Of a DNA stretch of 49,662 nucleotides, positions 1-12,204 are shown in pieces. The notes under the pieces were generated by a model that was given only the letters and a program-made list of their open reading frames with translations, did not search any database and was not told the DNA's origin. Numbering within the stretch: position 1 is the stretch's first letter; every line of letters starts with the position of its first letter. The translations under genes were made by a program, and so were the position numbers. Origin of the DNA: a bacterium (GTDB lineage: Bacteria; SZUA-79; Acidulodesulfobacterales; Acidulodesulfobacteraceae); assembly GCA_021806885.1 (NCBI GenBank), contig JAKAPT010000004.1:1-49662 (forward strand), given 5' to 3'.

Positions 1-1
1 G

Positions 2-3229
<3,228 letters not shown>

Positions 3230-3297
3230 TTTACACCTCAAATTAATTATATTACAATAAGATAAGAATATCAAACCGAACTGTGGCGAGCTAAGCA

Positions 3298-3343
3298 AGG
3301 CTAAACCGAGCGGCGGGCGGCACGGCCCGCGAAGCAATAGCCT
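3298..3343 (+). promoter_or_regulatory. Candidate structured 5' element upstream of queE (nested inverted repeats)
   Basis: Perfect 6-bp GC stem gcgggc(3313-3318)/gcccgc(3325-3330) enclosed by perfect 6-bp aggcta(3298-3303)/tagcct(3338-3343), about 35 bp upstream of the queE ATG. Confidence 0.35.
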
Positions 3344-3378
3344 AGATTAAAAGAACATCAGGCAAAGGAGTTGCAGGC

Positions 3379-4011
3379 ATGCTTTTTGTTAACGACATAT
3401 TTTACAGCATACAGGGCGAATCCTCCTTTGCCGGATACCCCTGCCTTTTTATAAGGCTGGCCGGATGCAATATAAACTGTTCTTATTGCGATACGCCTGA
3501 CGCCCTTTCCATAGAAGATTCCCGCCAGATGAAGACAGAAGAGATTATGTGCGAACTCACGGGGCTTTCAAAAAACATAAAACTTGTGGAAATTACGGGG
3601 GGAGAGCCGCTTATGCAGGAAGGGGTCCATGATTTATTCAAGGTCCTTATCGGTTCAGGCTATAAGATTCTCCTTGAAACAAACGGGACCATCGTTTTAA
3701 GGGATGTTCCGCAGGAGGTCGTGAAAATAGTGGATATAAAATGTCCTTCGAGCGGCTTTTCGGGATACGTCGATTATAAAAACCTGGAATATATCAAGGA
3801 AGACGACGAAATAAAATTTGTCATAGGAACCGAAGAGGATTATAATTTCGCTAAAAATTTTCTTCTGGAGCAACCCCTTAAAACACAAAAAATTATTTTT
3901 TCACCTGTTGCGGGCAGGATTGCCCCGGGCGAGCTTGCCTTAAAGATTTTAAAAGACGAAATAAGCGTTAGGCTGGGACTTCAGATACACAAGGTTATAA
4001 ACCTTAAATAG
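3379..4011 (+). CDS. queE: 7-carboxy-7-deazaguanine synthase (radical SAM)
   Basis: FYSIQGESSFAGYPCLFIRLAGCNINCSYCDTPDA (Cx3Cx2C), EITGGEPLMQ, LLETNGT, DIKCPSSG. Confidence 0.95.
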   Translation: MLFVNDIFYSIQGESSFAGYPCLFIRLAGCNINCSYCDTPDALSIEDSRQMKTEEIMCELTGLSKNIKLVEITGGEPLMQEGVHDLFKVLIGSGYKILLETNGTIVLRDVPQEVVKIVDIKCPSSGFSGYVDYKNLEYIKEDDEIKFVIGTEEDYNFAKNFLLEQPLKTQKIIFSPVAGRIAPGELALKILKDEISVRLGLQIHKVINLK

Positions 4012-4014
4012 GGA

Positions 4015-4440
4015 TCAATCCTGCGCCATCCTTCCGCCCTTTCCCGAAAGGGTCATGATGTTATTGAATATAAATATAAAAATGCCTGTAAACTCCGCTG
4101 CTGCAAACACAGACAGAGACAACACCTGTATCAACCTGTATGGGGCGTCATCCGAGACTATCCAGGTGAACGACATGCCCAGGAGTCCGATATTGGTAAG
4201 AAAAAATTGGATAGTTATTAATTTTTCGCTGTATAAATTAAACCCGCTAAACCTCGGGAGTACGTGATACCCCACCGAGTATATCATCATCGCCACGAAG
4301 CCGAGAAGAAGGAGGTGAACATGGGTTAAAAGGAGATATGACGCGGAATATGGGTAAATTGCCATGATAAGCCCTATGAAGGCGCCTAAAAGCAGGTATG
4401 TTAAAGAAGCGATCGTAAAATATTTGACTATGGGATTCAT
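4015..4440 (-). CDS. Small membrane protein resembling a fragment of heme-copper (cbb3-like) oxidase subunit I
   Basis: 141 aa, about 4 hydrophobic segments; THVHLLLLGFVAMMIYSVGYHVLPRF resembles the HVHxxLLGW...YHxxPR region of CcoN-type proteins. Confidence 0.6.
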   Translation of the reverse strand: MNPIVKYFTIASLTYLLLGAFIGLIMAIYPYSASYLLLTHVHLLLLGFVAMMIYSVGYHVLPRFSGFNLYSEKLITIQFFLTNIGLLGMSFTWIVSDDAPYRLIQVLSLSVFAAAEFTGIFIFIFNNIMTLSGKGGRMAQD

Positions 4441-4535
4441 ATAATTATCAAGAGATTTTACATGCGTTTAAAGAATTAATAAATGATAAAAGTCACCAAA
4501 CCAAAACCGCAAAGCCCCTGCGCCGTAAATGGGGA

Positions 4536-5189
4536 CTACGACATTCTTTTTCCCTTGTAATAAAGGCAGTACGGATTTATGAAGCATTCAGGGCATTTCG
4601 GGTTTCTTGCGGCGCAAAGCGTCCTTCCATGATAAACAAGCCACCTGTGCATTTTCATCCATAATTGCTTTGGAATGACGGAGGTTAGATCTTCCTCAGT
4701 TTTTTCGGGGGTATTTGAATTCGCAAGGCCTATCCTGTTTGATACCCGGAAGACATGTGTGTCGACAGGAAACCTGTCCTCGTTAAAGTATGTTCCAAGA
4801 ATGACATTGGCGGATTTTCTTCCAACCCCTGGAAGACCGGTCAGGGCGTCGAAATCATTAGGGACGCTATTTTTATAATTCCTTGAGAGAATTTGGGAGG
4901 TCGCTATAAGATTTTTTGCCTTGTTATGGTACATCCCGCATGTTTTGATTTCTTCCTCAAAATCACTTAAGGGCACATTAGCCAGGTCGGAGGGTTTTGA
5001 ATATTTTTTAAATAATTTTTCTGTTATTATGTTGACCCTTTTATCGGTGCACTGAGCGGACAAAACGACGGCGATGAGGAGCTGGAAGGAGTTGTTAAAA
5101 TTTAAAAACGGCTTTATCTCACCGTAATTCTTTTCAAATAGATTTATTATTTTATCTATTTCTGCTGCTTTTAGCCTTGAGGGTCCCAT
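4536..5189 (-). CDS. nth: Endonuclease III
   Basis: LLIAVVLSAQCTDKRVN, LPGVGRKSANVILG, VDTHVFRVSNRIG, C-x6-C-x2-C-x5-C 4Fe4S (CAARNPKCPECFINPYC). Confidence 0.97.
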   Translation of the reverse strand: MGPSRLKAAEIDKIINLFEKNYGEIKPFLNFNNSFQLLIAVVLSAQCTDKRVNIITEKLFKKYSKPSDLANVPLSDFEEEIKTCGMYHNKAKNLIATSQILSRNYKNSVPNDFDALTGLPGVGRKSANVILGTYFNEDRFPVDTHVFRVSNRIGLANSNTPEKTEEDLTSVIPKQLWMKMHRWLVYHGRTLCAARNPKCPECFINPYCLYYKGKRMS

Positions 5190-5199
5190 ATTTTAAAAA

Positions 5200-5625
5200 C
5201 TAAAGGATTTCGAAAACATTGAAAAAATAGGGGATTTCAAACCGGGCGGATTCGGGGGAATCCGACCCATGGACTACATTTCTTTCAATGCTTTCCGCAA
5301 ACATCTTTCTTATGGTGCCCTCTTTTGCGTCCTTTGGATTTGTGGCTCCCATTATCTCCCTGTTTCCTGCTATAGCGTTTTCTCCGGAAAGGACCATCAG
5401 GACAACCGGACCTTCGGTCATAAAGGAAACAAGGCTGTTAAAAAAAGGTCTTTCCCTGTGTACGTAATAAAAACCCTCGGCCTGGCTTTTTGTAAGATGG
5501 ACCTTTTTTATGGATTTTATTTCGAATCCTTTTTCTTCAAATATTTGAATTATTTTACCGGTGTGGCCCGCTTTCACGCCGTCCGGCTTGATTATGGACA
5601 AGGTTTTTTCTATCATTTCAGGCAT
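5200..5625 (-). CDS. ndk: Nucleoside diphosphate kinase
   Basis: [63 protein letters not shown]. Confidence 0.97.
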   Translation of the reverse strand: MPEMIEKTLSIIKPDGVKAGHTGKIIQIFEEKGFEIKSIKKVHLTKSQAEGFYYVHRERPFFNSLVSFMTEGPVVLMVLSGENAIAGNREIMGATNPKDAKEGTIRKMFAESIERNVVHGSDSPESARFEIPYFFNVFEIL

Positions 5626-5639
5626 ATTCCTTATTTAGT

Positions 5640-6188
5640 TTATTTTTTTATTTTCCCTGCGAGCTCAAAGCCGATTTCAAGGGCCTTTTTATTATAGTCC
5701 TCAAACCCCTTTGGCACCCTTTTAAGGAGGGCTTTTTCAATTGAGTCATGCGAAACGATGCCCGATAATTCAACAAGGACCCCTAAGGCAATTATGTTGA
5801 GCCCTAATAGCTTGCCCAATCCTTCCCTTGCGGACTTAACCAGGTCAAGCGAGTAAAGCTTTCCCTTCGCTTTTGAATGGTCGCTGACAAGTTCGCTGTC
5901 GACAATTATAACCCCGTCGTCTTTTACGTCCCCCGCATATTTTGAAAACGACTCCTGGGTGAGGGCGACCATGTAATCTACCCTGGTAGCCTTTGGGTAT
6001 TCGATATTTTCATCGGAAATAATTACCTCCGATTTGCTTGAGCCCCCCCTTGCCTCCGGTCCGTATGACTGGGTTTGAACGGCGTTTTTATTTTCATAGC
6101 TTATTGCGGCATCAGCAAGTATTATTCCCGCGAGAATAAGGCCCTGCCCGCCTGAACCCGCAAACCTGAACTCGGTCCTGCTATTCAT
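5640..6188 (-). CDS. korC: 2-oxoacid:ferredoxin oxidoreductase gamma subunit
   Basis: FAGSGGQGLILAGIILADAA...QTQSYGPEARGGSSKSEVIISDE: POR/KOR gamma signature. Confidence 0.92.
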   Translation of the reverse strand: MNSRTEFRFAGSGGQGLILAGIILADAAISYENKNAVQTQSYGPEARGGSSKSEVIISDENIEYPKATRVDYMVALTQESFSKYAGDVKDDGVIIVDSELVSDHSKAKGKLYSLDLVKSAREGLGKLLGLNIIALGVLVELSGIVSHDSIEKALLKRVPKGFEDYNKKALEIGFELAGKIKK

Positions 6189-6227
6189 TATAATGACCCC
6201 TTTTATTGTTATTGATTTTGAAAGTTA

Positions 6228-7055
6228 TTATTTTGCCTTAACCGATTCCAGAACCCTGTAGTATTCCTCAGAAAATTCAGGGGCATCTTTTTTATTGTAC
6301 AAAACCCCGGTTTTAAACTTGCCTTCCATGGCTTCAGGGGCCAAATTTTCCGCGGCCCTCACGTTCACGGCCCTTTCCTTCTGGTATTTAATCATTTCGG
6401 CTGGGGATTTCATTTTGTTCCTTCTTCCATAGGAAATATGGCAGTTGGTAATAATATCCAGAACGGAAAATCCCTTGTGGTTCATCGCCTCCGAGATGAA
6501 TTTCTCGAGCTGAACAGCATGGTAAGACGTTGACCTCCCTACCCAGGTAGCCCCTGCAGCCTGGGCGAGCGCGCAAACGTCAAAAGGCTGGTCTATGCTT
6601 CCAAACGGCGTGGTCGTTGAAAAACTGCCTTTTGGCTGAGTAGGCGATGCCTGCCCGCCGGTCATGCCGTATGTGTAGTTGTTGAAAACAATCAGGGTTA
6701 TATCTATGTTCCTTCTTGCGGCGTGGATAAAATGGTTTCCCCCGATAGCAAGGGCGTCCCCGTCCCCTGAAATCGTAATAACCTTAAGGCGGGGCTTAAA
6801 CATCTTTATTCCTATGGAAAATGTAAGCGCCCTGCCATGTGTGGTATGAATCGTATTGAAATCAACATATCCCGGAAGCCTCGAGGCGCAGCCGATTCCG
6901 GATGCTATAACCACATCGTCCTTCGCGTATCCGTTTTTATGTATAGCCCTTATGAGGGACTTAAGGATTATCCCGTCACCGCATCCCGGGCACCAGATAT
7001 GGGGAAGCGTATTTTTTCTCAGGTATTTTTCGTAATCAAATTTTGTTTTTTCCAT
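6228..7055 (-). CDS. korB: 2-oxoacid:ferredoxin oxidoreductase beta subunit (TPP-binding)
   Basis: HIWCPGCGDGIILKSLIRAI, SGIGCASRLPGYVDFNTIHTTHGRALTFSIGIK, ISGDGDALAIGGNHFIHAARRNIDITLIVFNN. Confidence 0.95.
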   Translation of the reverse strand: MEKTKFDYEKYLRKNTLPHIWCPGCGDGIILKSLIRAIHKNGYAKDDVVIASGIGCASRLPGYVDFNTIHTTHGRALTFSIGIKMFKPRLKVITISGDGDALAIGGNHFIHAARRNIDITLIVFNNYTYGMTGGQASPTQPKGSFSTTTPFGSIDQPFDVCALAQAAGATWVGRSTSYHAVQLEKFISEAMNHKGFSVLDIITNCHISYGRRNKMKSPAEMIKYQKERAVNVRAAENLAPEAMEGKFKTGVLYNKKDAPEFSEEYYRVLESVKAK

Positions 7056-7074
7056 AATAATTGTCTCCTTGGTT

Positions 7075-8211
7075 TCAGAGGCTTGAAATTTCTTTTATGC
7101 TGGCATATATCATGTCGGGGGTGATGGGCTCTCCATTTACAACGTTAAGGCCGCGGACATAGCTTCCACAGGCATTGCGCTCCACCTCGAGGATTACCTG
7201 TCCCATATTCATTTCAGGGACGAGGATTTTTTTTGCCCTTTTCGCAAGCCTTGAAACCTGTTCGTCCGGAAAGGGCCAGATGGTTATGGGCCTGAACATG
7301 CCGGCTTTTATTCCGTCCTCCCTCGCCATGGAAATAGCCTGCCTTGCGGAACGGGAGGTAGAGCCATAGGCAACGACAAGTATTTCCGCGTCCCCGGTCA
7401 AGAATTCCTCAAATTTCTCTATATCCTTTATGTTTTTATATATCTTGTCGTAAAGCCATTTCTGGGCATCCTGTATAATGTCGATTTTTTGTGAAGGAAA
7501 TCCGGTTTCACTGTGGATAAGGCCTGTTACATGATAACGGTATCCCTCTCCCATCGGGGCAAGCGGGGTTACCTTGCCGCTTTTGAAATTATAGGGCTTG
7601 TATTCCTCCGGAGGAATATCCGGAAGGGCGGTATCTATGATTTCAACATCCTTTTTTTCGGGTATGACAACCTTTTCCCTCATATGGCCGATAATTTCGT
7701 CTGTAAGTATCATCACGGGAGTTCTGTATTTTAAGGCAAGATTAAATGCCCTTATGGTCTCGTAAAATGATTCGTTGACGCTGGACGGGGTAATGGCGAT
7801 AATGGCATGGTCTCCATGCGTGCCCCACCTTGCCTGCATTATATCGCTCTGGGCGGGAAGGGTCGGTAAGCCCGTAGAGGGCCCCCCCCTCATAACGTTA
7901 ATTATTACGCAGGGGATTTCGCACATTGAGGCATAGCCTATATGTTCCTGCTTCAGGGATATTCCCGGTCCCGATGAGGCGGTAAGGGCCTTTGCGCCGG
8001 CCAATGAGGCCCCGAGCACCGCGCCAAGGGCGGCAATTTCATCCTCCATCTGGATACACACGCCTCCAATCCTGACAAGCCTGCTCGAAAGGATTTCTAT
8101 CACCTCGGAAGATGGCGTTATAGGATATCCTGCCATAAAATTGCAGCCGGCAAGAAGGGCTCCCTCAGCTATGGCTTCGTTTCCCTGCATCAGCCTGATA
8201 TTTTGTGCCAT
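7075..8211 (-). CDS. korA: 2-oxoacid:ferredoxin oxidoreductase alpha subunit
   Basis: RLMQGNEAIAEGALLAGCNFMAGYPITPSSEVIE, TASSGPGISLKQEHIGYASMCEIPCVIINVMRGGPSTGLPT. Confidence 0.95.
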   Translation of the reverse strand: MAQNIRLMQGNEAIAEGALLAGCNFMAGYPITPSSEVIEILSSRLVRIGGVCIQMEDEIAALGAVLGASLAGAKALTASSGPGISLKQEHIGYASMCEIPCVIINVMRGGPSTGLPTLPAQSDIMQARWGTHGDHAIIAITPSSVNESFYETIRAFNLALKYRTPVMILTDEIIGHMREKVVIPEKKDVEIIDTALPDIPPEEYKPYNFKSGKVTPLAPMGEGYRYHVTGLIHSETGFPSQKIDIIQDAQKWLYDKIYKNIKDIEKFEEFLTGDAEILVVAYGSTSRSARQAISMAREDGIKAGMFRPITIWPFPDEQVSRLAKRAKKILVPEMNMGQVILEVERNACGSYVRGLNVVNGEPITPDMIYASIKEISSL

Positions 8212-8224
8212 TTATTTTTCCTCC

Positions 8225-8566
8225 TTATTCGACGCTTATTGAAAAATCTGGACAGAGAAATTCACATATATTGCATTTGGTGCATTTTGAGATGTCAACG
8301 ACCCTGGCCACTTCCCTTTCCATGATAAGGACCTTTTCGGGGCAGAACTGGACGCAGATTTCGCAGCCCTTGCAATAGTTTATGATAATATCTATTTTTA
8401 CCTGCCCCTTTTTCCCTTCTCCTTTGACCTCTTTTATCCTGAGATTATCCTTTACCCTTATTTGGGATGATGCCTGGGCCTGGTTTTCCGTTTCAACCTC
8501 GCAGGCCTTGAAATTTGTTATGACTACGGTTGACTGATTTGAATTACTGTTTTCTTTTTCAGTCAC
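8225..8566 (-). CDS. korD: 2x[4Fe-4S] ferredoxin subunit of the 2-oxoacid oxidoreductase, with low-complexity N-terminal extension
   Basis: CKGCEICVQFCP and CTKCNICEFLCP clusters; located immediately 5' of korA in the same direction. Confidence 0.9.
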   Translation of the reverse strand: MTEKENSNSNQSTVVITNFKACEVETENQAQASSQIRVKDNLRIKEVKGEGKKGQVKIDIIINYCKGCEICVQFCPEKVLIMEREVARVVDISKCTKCNICEFLCPDFSISVE

Positions 8567-8598
8567 TTTTACCTCCAGAAGAAATTAATTTTATAATG

Positions 8599-9477
8599 TT
8601 ATGATAATTTTAACGCTTTTTTTGCGGTATCCCCGATGACGGACGGGTTATCGGCGATGTATACGCCATTTTTTTCAAGCGTTTTGAGTTTGTCGGAGGC
8701 GGTACCTTTCCCGCCTGAAATTATTGCCCCCGCATGTCCCATCCTTTTGCCCTCGGGCGCGGTCTTTCCCGCTATAAAGCCTATCACCGGTTTTTTCATA
8801 TTTTTCTTTATGAATTCGGAGGCTTCTTCTTCAGCTGTTCCGCCTATTTCCCCTATCATGACAACCGCACTGGTTTCCGGATCGTCTTCAAACATTTTTA
8901 AAAGAGGGATAAAGGGGGTTCCTATTATAGGGTCCCCGCCTATTCCTATGCATGTTGTTTCCCCGAGTCCTGCCTTTGTAAGCTGGTCCACCGCTTCATA
9001 GGTAAGGGTTCCGCTTCTCGAAAGCACCCCTATTTTTCCTTTTTTATGTATGAAGCCGGGCATTATTCCAATTTTACATTCATCCGCGGTGATAACCCCC
9101 GGACAGTTAGGCCCTATCATGATGGAATTGGACGAGTTAAGGGCGGCCTTGACATTGAGCATGTCCATAACGGGTATACCTTCGGTTATACAAACAATCA
9201 AGGGAATTTCGGCTTCTATTGCCTCGATTATGCCGGAAGCGGCAAAACCTGCGGGGACAAAAACCATGGTGGCATCAATCCTGTGGGTTTTTTTTGCCTC
9301 GTCTATTGTATTATACACGGGGACGGAATTGTTAAACCTTGACCCTCCTTTGAAAGGCGTTACCCCGGCCACGATTTTTGTTCCGTATTCAAGGCATTTT
9401 GTAGCATGGAAGGAGCCCTCCTTTCCCGTTATACCCTGAACAAGGACGTTGGTATTTTTGTTAACAAGAATGCTCAT
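8599..9477 (-). CDS. sucD: Succinyl-CoA ligase (ADP/GDP-forming) alpha subunit
   Basis: [70 protein letters not shown]-like motif ([17 protein letters not shown]). Confidence 0.97.
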   Translation of the reverse strand: MSILVNKNTNVLVQGITGKEGSFHATKCLEYGTKIVAGVTPFKGGSRFNNSVPVYNTIDEAKKTHRIDATMVFVPAGFAASGIIEAIEAEIPLIVCITEGIPVMDMLNVKAALNSSNSIMIGPNCPGVITADECKIGIMPGFIHKKGKIGVLSRSGTLTYEAVDQLTKAGLGETTCIGIGGDPIIGTPFIPLLKMFEDDPETSAVVMIGEIGGTAEEEASEFIKKNMKKPVIGFIAGKTAPEGKRMGHAGAIISGGKGTASDKLKTLEKNGVYIADNPSVIGDTAKKALKLS

Positions 9478-9517
9478 CGATACTTTACCTTGTAATTTAT
9501 AAAAAGTCGGTTAATGT

Positions 9518-10681
9518 TTATTTTTTGACTATTTCGGATATTTTTTTTGCCCCGTCGGCAAGGCTTCTGCCGACGATGAAATTCATTCCCGAGTTTTCGA
9601 TCAGCCTTGCGGCCTCTTCGGCGTTTGTGCCCTCAAGCCTCACGACGACGGGAAGCGTAAGCCCGATATTTTTTGCGGCTGTAACCACCCCTTCGGCAAC
9701 CATGTCGCATTTGACTATCCCGCCGAATATGTTTATGAATATCCCCTTGACCTTTTTATCGGACAGGAGAATATTGAAAGCCGTTTCGACCCTTTTTGAA
9801 TCTGCCGTCCCTCCGACGTCAAGAAAGTTCGCGGGGGATGCGCCGAATTCCTTTATCGTATCCATGGTGGCCATCGCGAGGCCTGCCCCGTTCACCATGC
9901 AACCGACGTTACCGTCGAGCTTTATATAATTAAGACCCGCGTTTTTTGCCTTAACCTCAAGCGGGTTTTCTTCTCCCTCGTCTATATAATCATTAAAATA
10001 GGGATGCCTGAAAATGGAATTGTCGTCAAGAATAATCTTGGCATCGAGGGGGATAAACTCGTTGGAGGAGGTAAGTATCAAAGGATTTATCTCCAGCATG
10101 GACATGTCTTCCCTGATGAAGGCGTCATAAAGATGGAACAGAAGGCCTGAAAGGTCCCCAAGAAATGTTTTATCAAGGCCGAGAAATAAAAGTATTTTTA
10201 AAACATGATGGGACCTCAAACCGTGGAAAGGTTTAATTGAAATGGTCAGTATCTTTTCGGGGTGGGATTTTGAAACCTCTTCGATTTCCATTCCCCCTTC
10301 GGCGCTGACTACAAATGCTACCGCGGCATTTTTCCTGTCAACGGTAAGGGAAAGGTAAAATTCCTTTGATATCTGGGCGCCGGATTCAACAAGGACTTTT
10401 CTTACTATCTTGCCCTCCTTTCCCGTCTGCGCGGTCACGAGGGTCATGCCGAGCATTTTTTCGGCTATTGACCTTGCCTCATCCCCGGATTTAGCAATTT
10501 TTACCCCTCCTCCCTTTCCCCTTCCGCCCGCGTGAACCTGCGCCTTTACTACGACGATAGGGGACAAGAGGGTCTGGTAAGCCCTGTAGACTTCCTCCGG
10601 GCTGTGGCAGAGGATGGAGCCCAGGGTTTTTATCCCGTGCTTGTTTAAAATTTCTTTTGCCTGGTATTCATGAATATCCAT
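9518..10681 (-). CDS. sucC: Succinyl-CoA ligase beta subunit
   Basis: MDIHEYQAKEILNKHGI, VVKAQVHAGGRGKGGGVK, LDGNVGCMVNGAGLAMATMD, GIFINIFGGIVKCDMVAEGVV, VRLEGTNAEEAARLIENSG. Confidence 0.97.
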   Translation of the reverse strand: MDIHEYQAKEILNKHGIKTLGSILCHSPEEVYRAYQTLLSPIVVVKAQVHAGGRGKGGGVKIAKSGDEARSIAEKMLGMTLVTAQTGKEGKIVRKVLVESGAQISKEFYLSLTVDRKNAAVAFVVSAEGGMEIEEVSKSHPEKILTISIKPFHGLRSHHVLKILLFLGLDKTFLGDLSGLLFHLYDAFIREDMSMLEINPLILTSSNEFIPLDAKIILDDNSIFRHPYFNDYIDEGEENPLEVKAKNAGLNYIKLDGNVGCMVNGAGLAMATMDTIKEFGASPANFLDVGGTADSKRVETAFNILLSDKKVKGIFINIFGGIVKCDMVAEGVVTAAKNIGLTLPVVVRLEGTNAEEAARLIENSGMNFIVGRSLADGAKKISEIVKK

Positions 10682-10715
10682 AAAAATCCCTTTATGTTTG
10701 GCTATTTAAAAAAGG

Positions 10716-11267
10716 TTAAATTTTATTTTCAAAATCCAGCCTGCCCTTTTCGTAAAGGTCTCCCCCATACATGTCGTTCACCACGTAGGCGGGAAAGTCC
10801 TTAACCACAAGCTCCCTTACGGCTTCGGATAAAAGATCCTCATAAGCGATAATCCTGCTGGATCTAATCGACTTTGAAATTAATGCCCCGGCCCCCCCTA
10901 TTGCCCCAAAGTATACGGCCTTATATTTCTTAAGGGCATCTTTTACTTCCTGGGATCTTTTTCCCTTGCCTATCATTCCCTTTAGCCCCAGGGCTATTAA
11001 GGCAGGGGCATATTTGTCCATTCTGTAGCTTGTAGTCGGACCAGCAGATCCAATAACTTCCCCAGGTTTTGCGGGAGTAGGGCCTACATAATAAATAATT
11101 TGCCCATTTATGTCAAACGGAAGTGGTTTTGCTTCCTCTATAAGTTTTATAAGCCTGTAATGCGCCTGGTCCCTAGCAGTGTATATTTTACCGCTTATAA
11201 GAACCTGGTCTCCTGCCCTAAGGCCGGCTATAATTTCATCCGTAAGCGGAGGCGTTAATTTTTTCAT
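10716..11267 (-). CDS. Class I fumarate hydratase, beta (C-terminal) subunit
   Basis: MKKLTPPLTDEIIAGLRAGDQVLISGKIYTARDQAH, YVGPTPAKPGEVIGSAGPTTSYRMD, GAIGGAGALIS. ATG at 11267 overlaps the alpha-subunit stop by 4 bp. Confidence 0.93.
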   Translation of the reverse strand: MKKLTPPLTDEIIAGLRAGDQVLISGKIYTARDQAHYRLIKLIEEAKPLPFDINGQIIYYVGPTPAKPGEVIGSAGPTTSYRMDKYAPALIALGLKGMIGKGKRSQEVKDALKKYKAVYFGAIGGAGALISKSIRSSRIIAYEDLLSEAVRELVVKDFPAYVVNDMYGGDLYEKGRLDFENKI

Positions 11268-12103
11268 AGCGTAATCTCGCCGTGCCTGTGGGAATGGCAT
11301 TCAACGTTTACGGCGACGGGAAGGCTTGCTATATGGCATGGTTCTTTCAATATGTGAACCTCCAGGGAAGTGCAAATTCCTCCAAAACCCATCGGTCCGG
11401 TCCCTATTCGGTTAATTTTTTTCATCAGCAGGTTTTCCATTTCTTCAAGCTCCGGGTCTGGATTTTTTTCCCCGAGTTTCCTGAAAAGGGATTTTTTGGC
11501 GAGTATCGCGGAGCGTTCAAAATTTCCACCGATACCGATACCTATAATGTTTGGCGGGCAGGGATTTGGGCCCGCAAGCCGCATGGTTTCGACGGCAAAA
11601 TCAATTATTCCCTCTTTGCCGTCGGCAGGTCTCATCATATTGATCCTGCTCATGTTTTCGCTCCCACCGCCCTTGGCCGCGTACATTATTTTTATCCTGT
11701 CGCCTTCGGTGAATTCGTAGTGAATTATCGCGGGGGTATTGTCCCCTATATTTTTCCTTGTGAAAGGGTCGCAGGTTGATTTTCTTAAATACCCCTCTTC
11801 ATAGCCTCGGCGCGTGCCTTCGTTTATGGCTTCCGTAAGGGTTTTGCCGCTAACGGAAACACCGCTTCCAAGCTCCACGAAAAAGACGGCAAGTCCGGTA
11901 TCCTGGCAGAGAGGCTTATTGTCAGATTTAGCAACCCCGGCATTTAACAGTATAGCCTTTAAAACTGCCTTCCCGGATTCCGATATCTCGTTTTCAAGGG
12001 CAACTTTGAGACTTTTATATGTGTCCTCGGGCAGATTAACGCTGGAGTTAATTATTAAATTTTTAACGGCGTTTGAAATATCCTCTGACGCGATAAACCT
12101 CAT
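11264..12103 (-). CDS. Class I fumarate hydratase, alpha (N-terminal) subunit
   Basis: LCQDTGLAVFFVELG, KGGGSENMSRINMMRPADG, PCPPNIIGIGIGGNFERSAILAKKSL, NRIGTGPMGFGG. Confidence 0.94.
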   Translation of the reverse strand: MRFIASEDISNAVKNLIINSSVNLPEDTYKSLKVALENEISESGKAVLKAILLNAGVAKSDNKPLCQDTGLAVFFVELGSGVSVSGKTLTEAINEGTRRGYEEGYLRKSTCDPFTRKNIGDNTPAIIHYEFTEGDRIKIMYAAKGGGSENMSRINMMRPADGKEGIIDFAVETMRLAGPNPCPPNIIGIGIGGNFERSAILAKKSLFRKLGEKNPDPELEEMENLLMKKINRIGTGPMGFGGICTSLEVHILKEPCHIASLPVAVNVECHSHRHGEITL

Positions 12104-12204
12104 TAAGAAATCCCTTTAAATTATTAATTTTATGTATATTTTACTTATTTAAAAAATATTTTCAAGGAAAAAGTAAACCGTAAAGAAATCGTTTGAGTTA
12201 TTAA

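Noticed and set aside
9050-9439. Plus-strand ORFs opposite sucD
   Set aside because: Antisense mirror of the conserved sucD frame; no start-site evidence.
11282-11779. 165-aa plus-strand ORF opposite fumarase alpha
   Set aside because: Antisense to a clear fumarase frame; overlaps another shadow ORF at 11370-11720.
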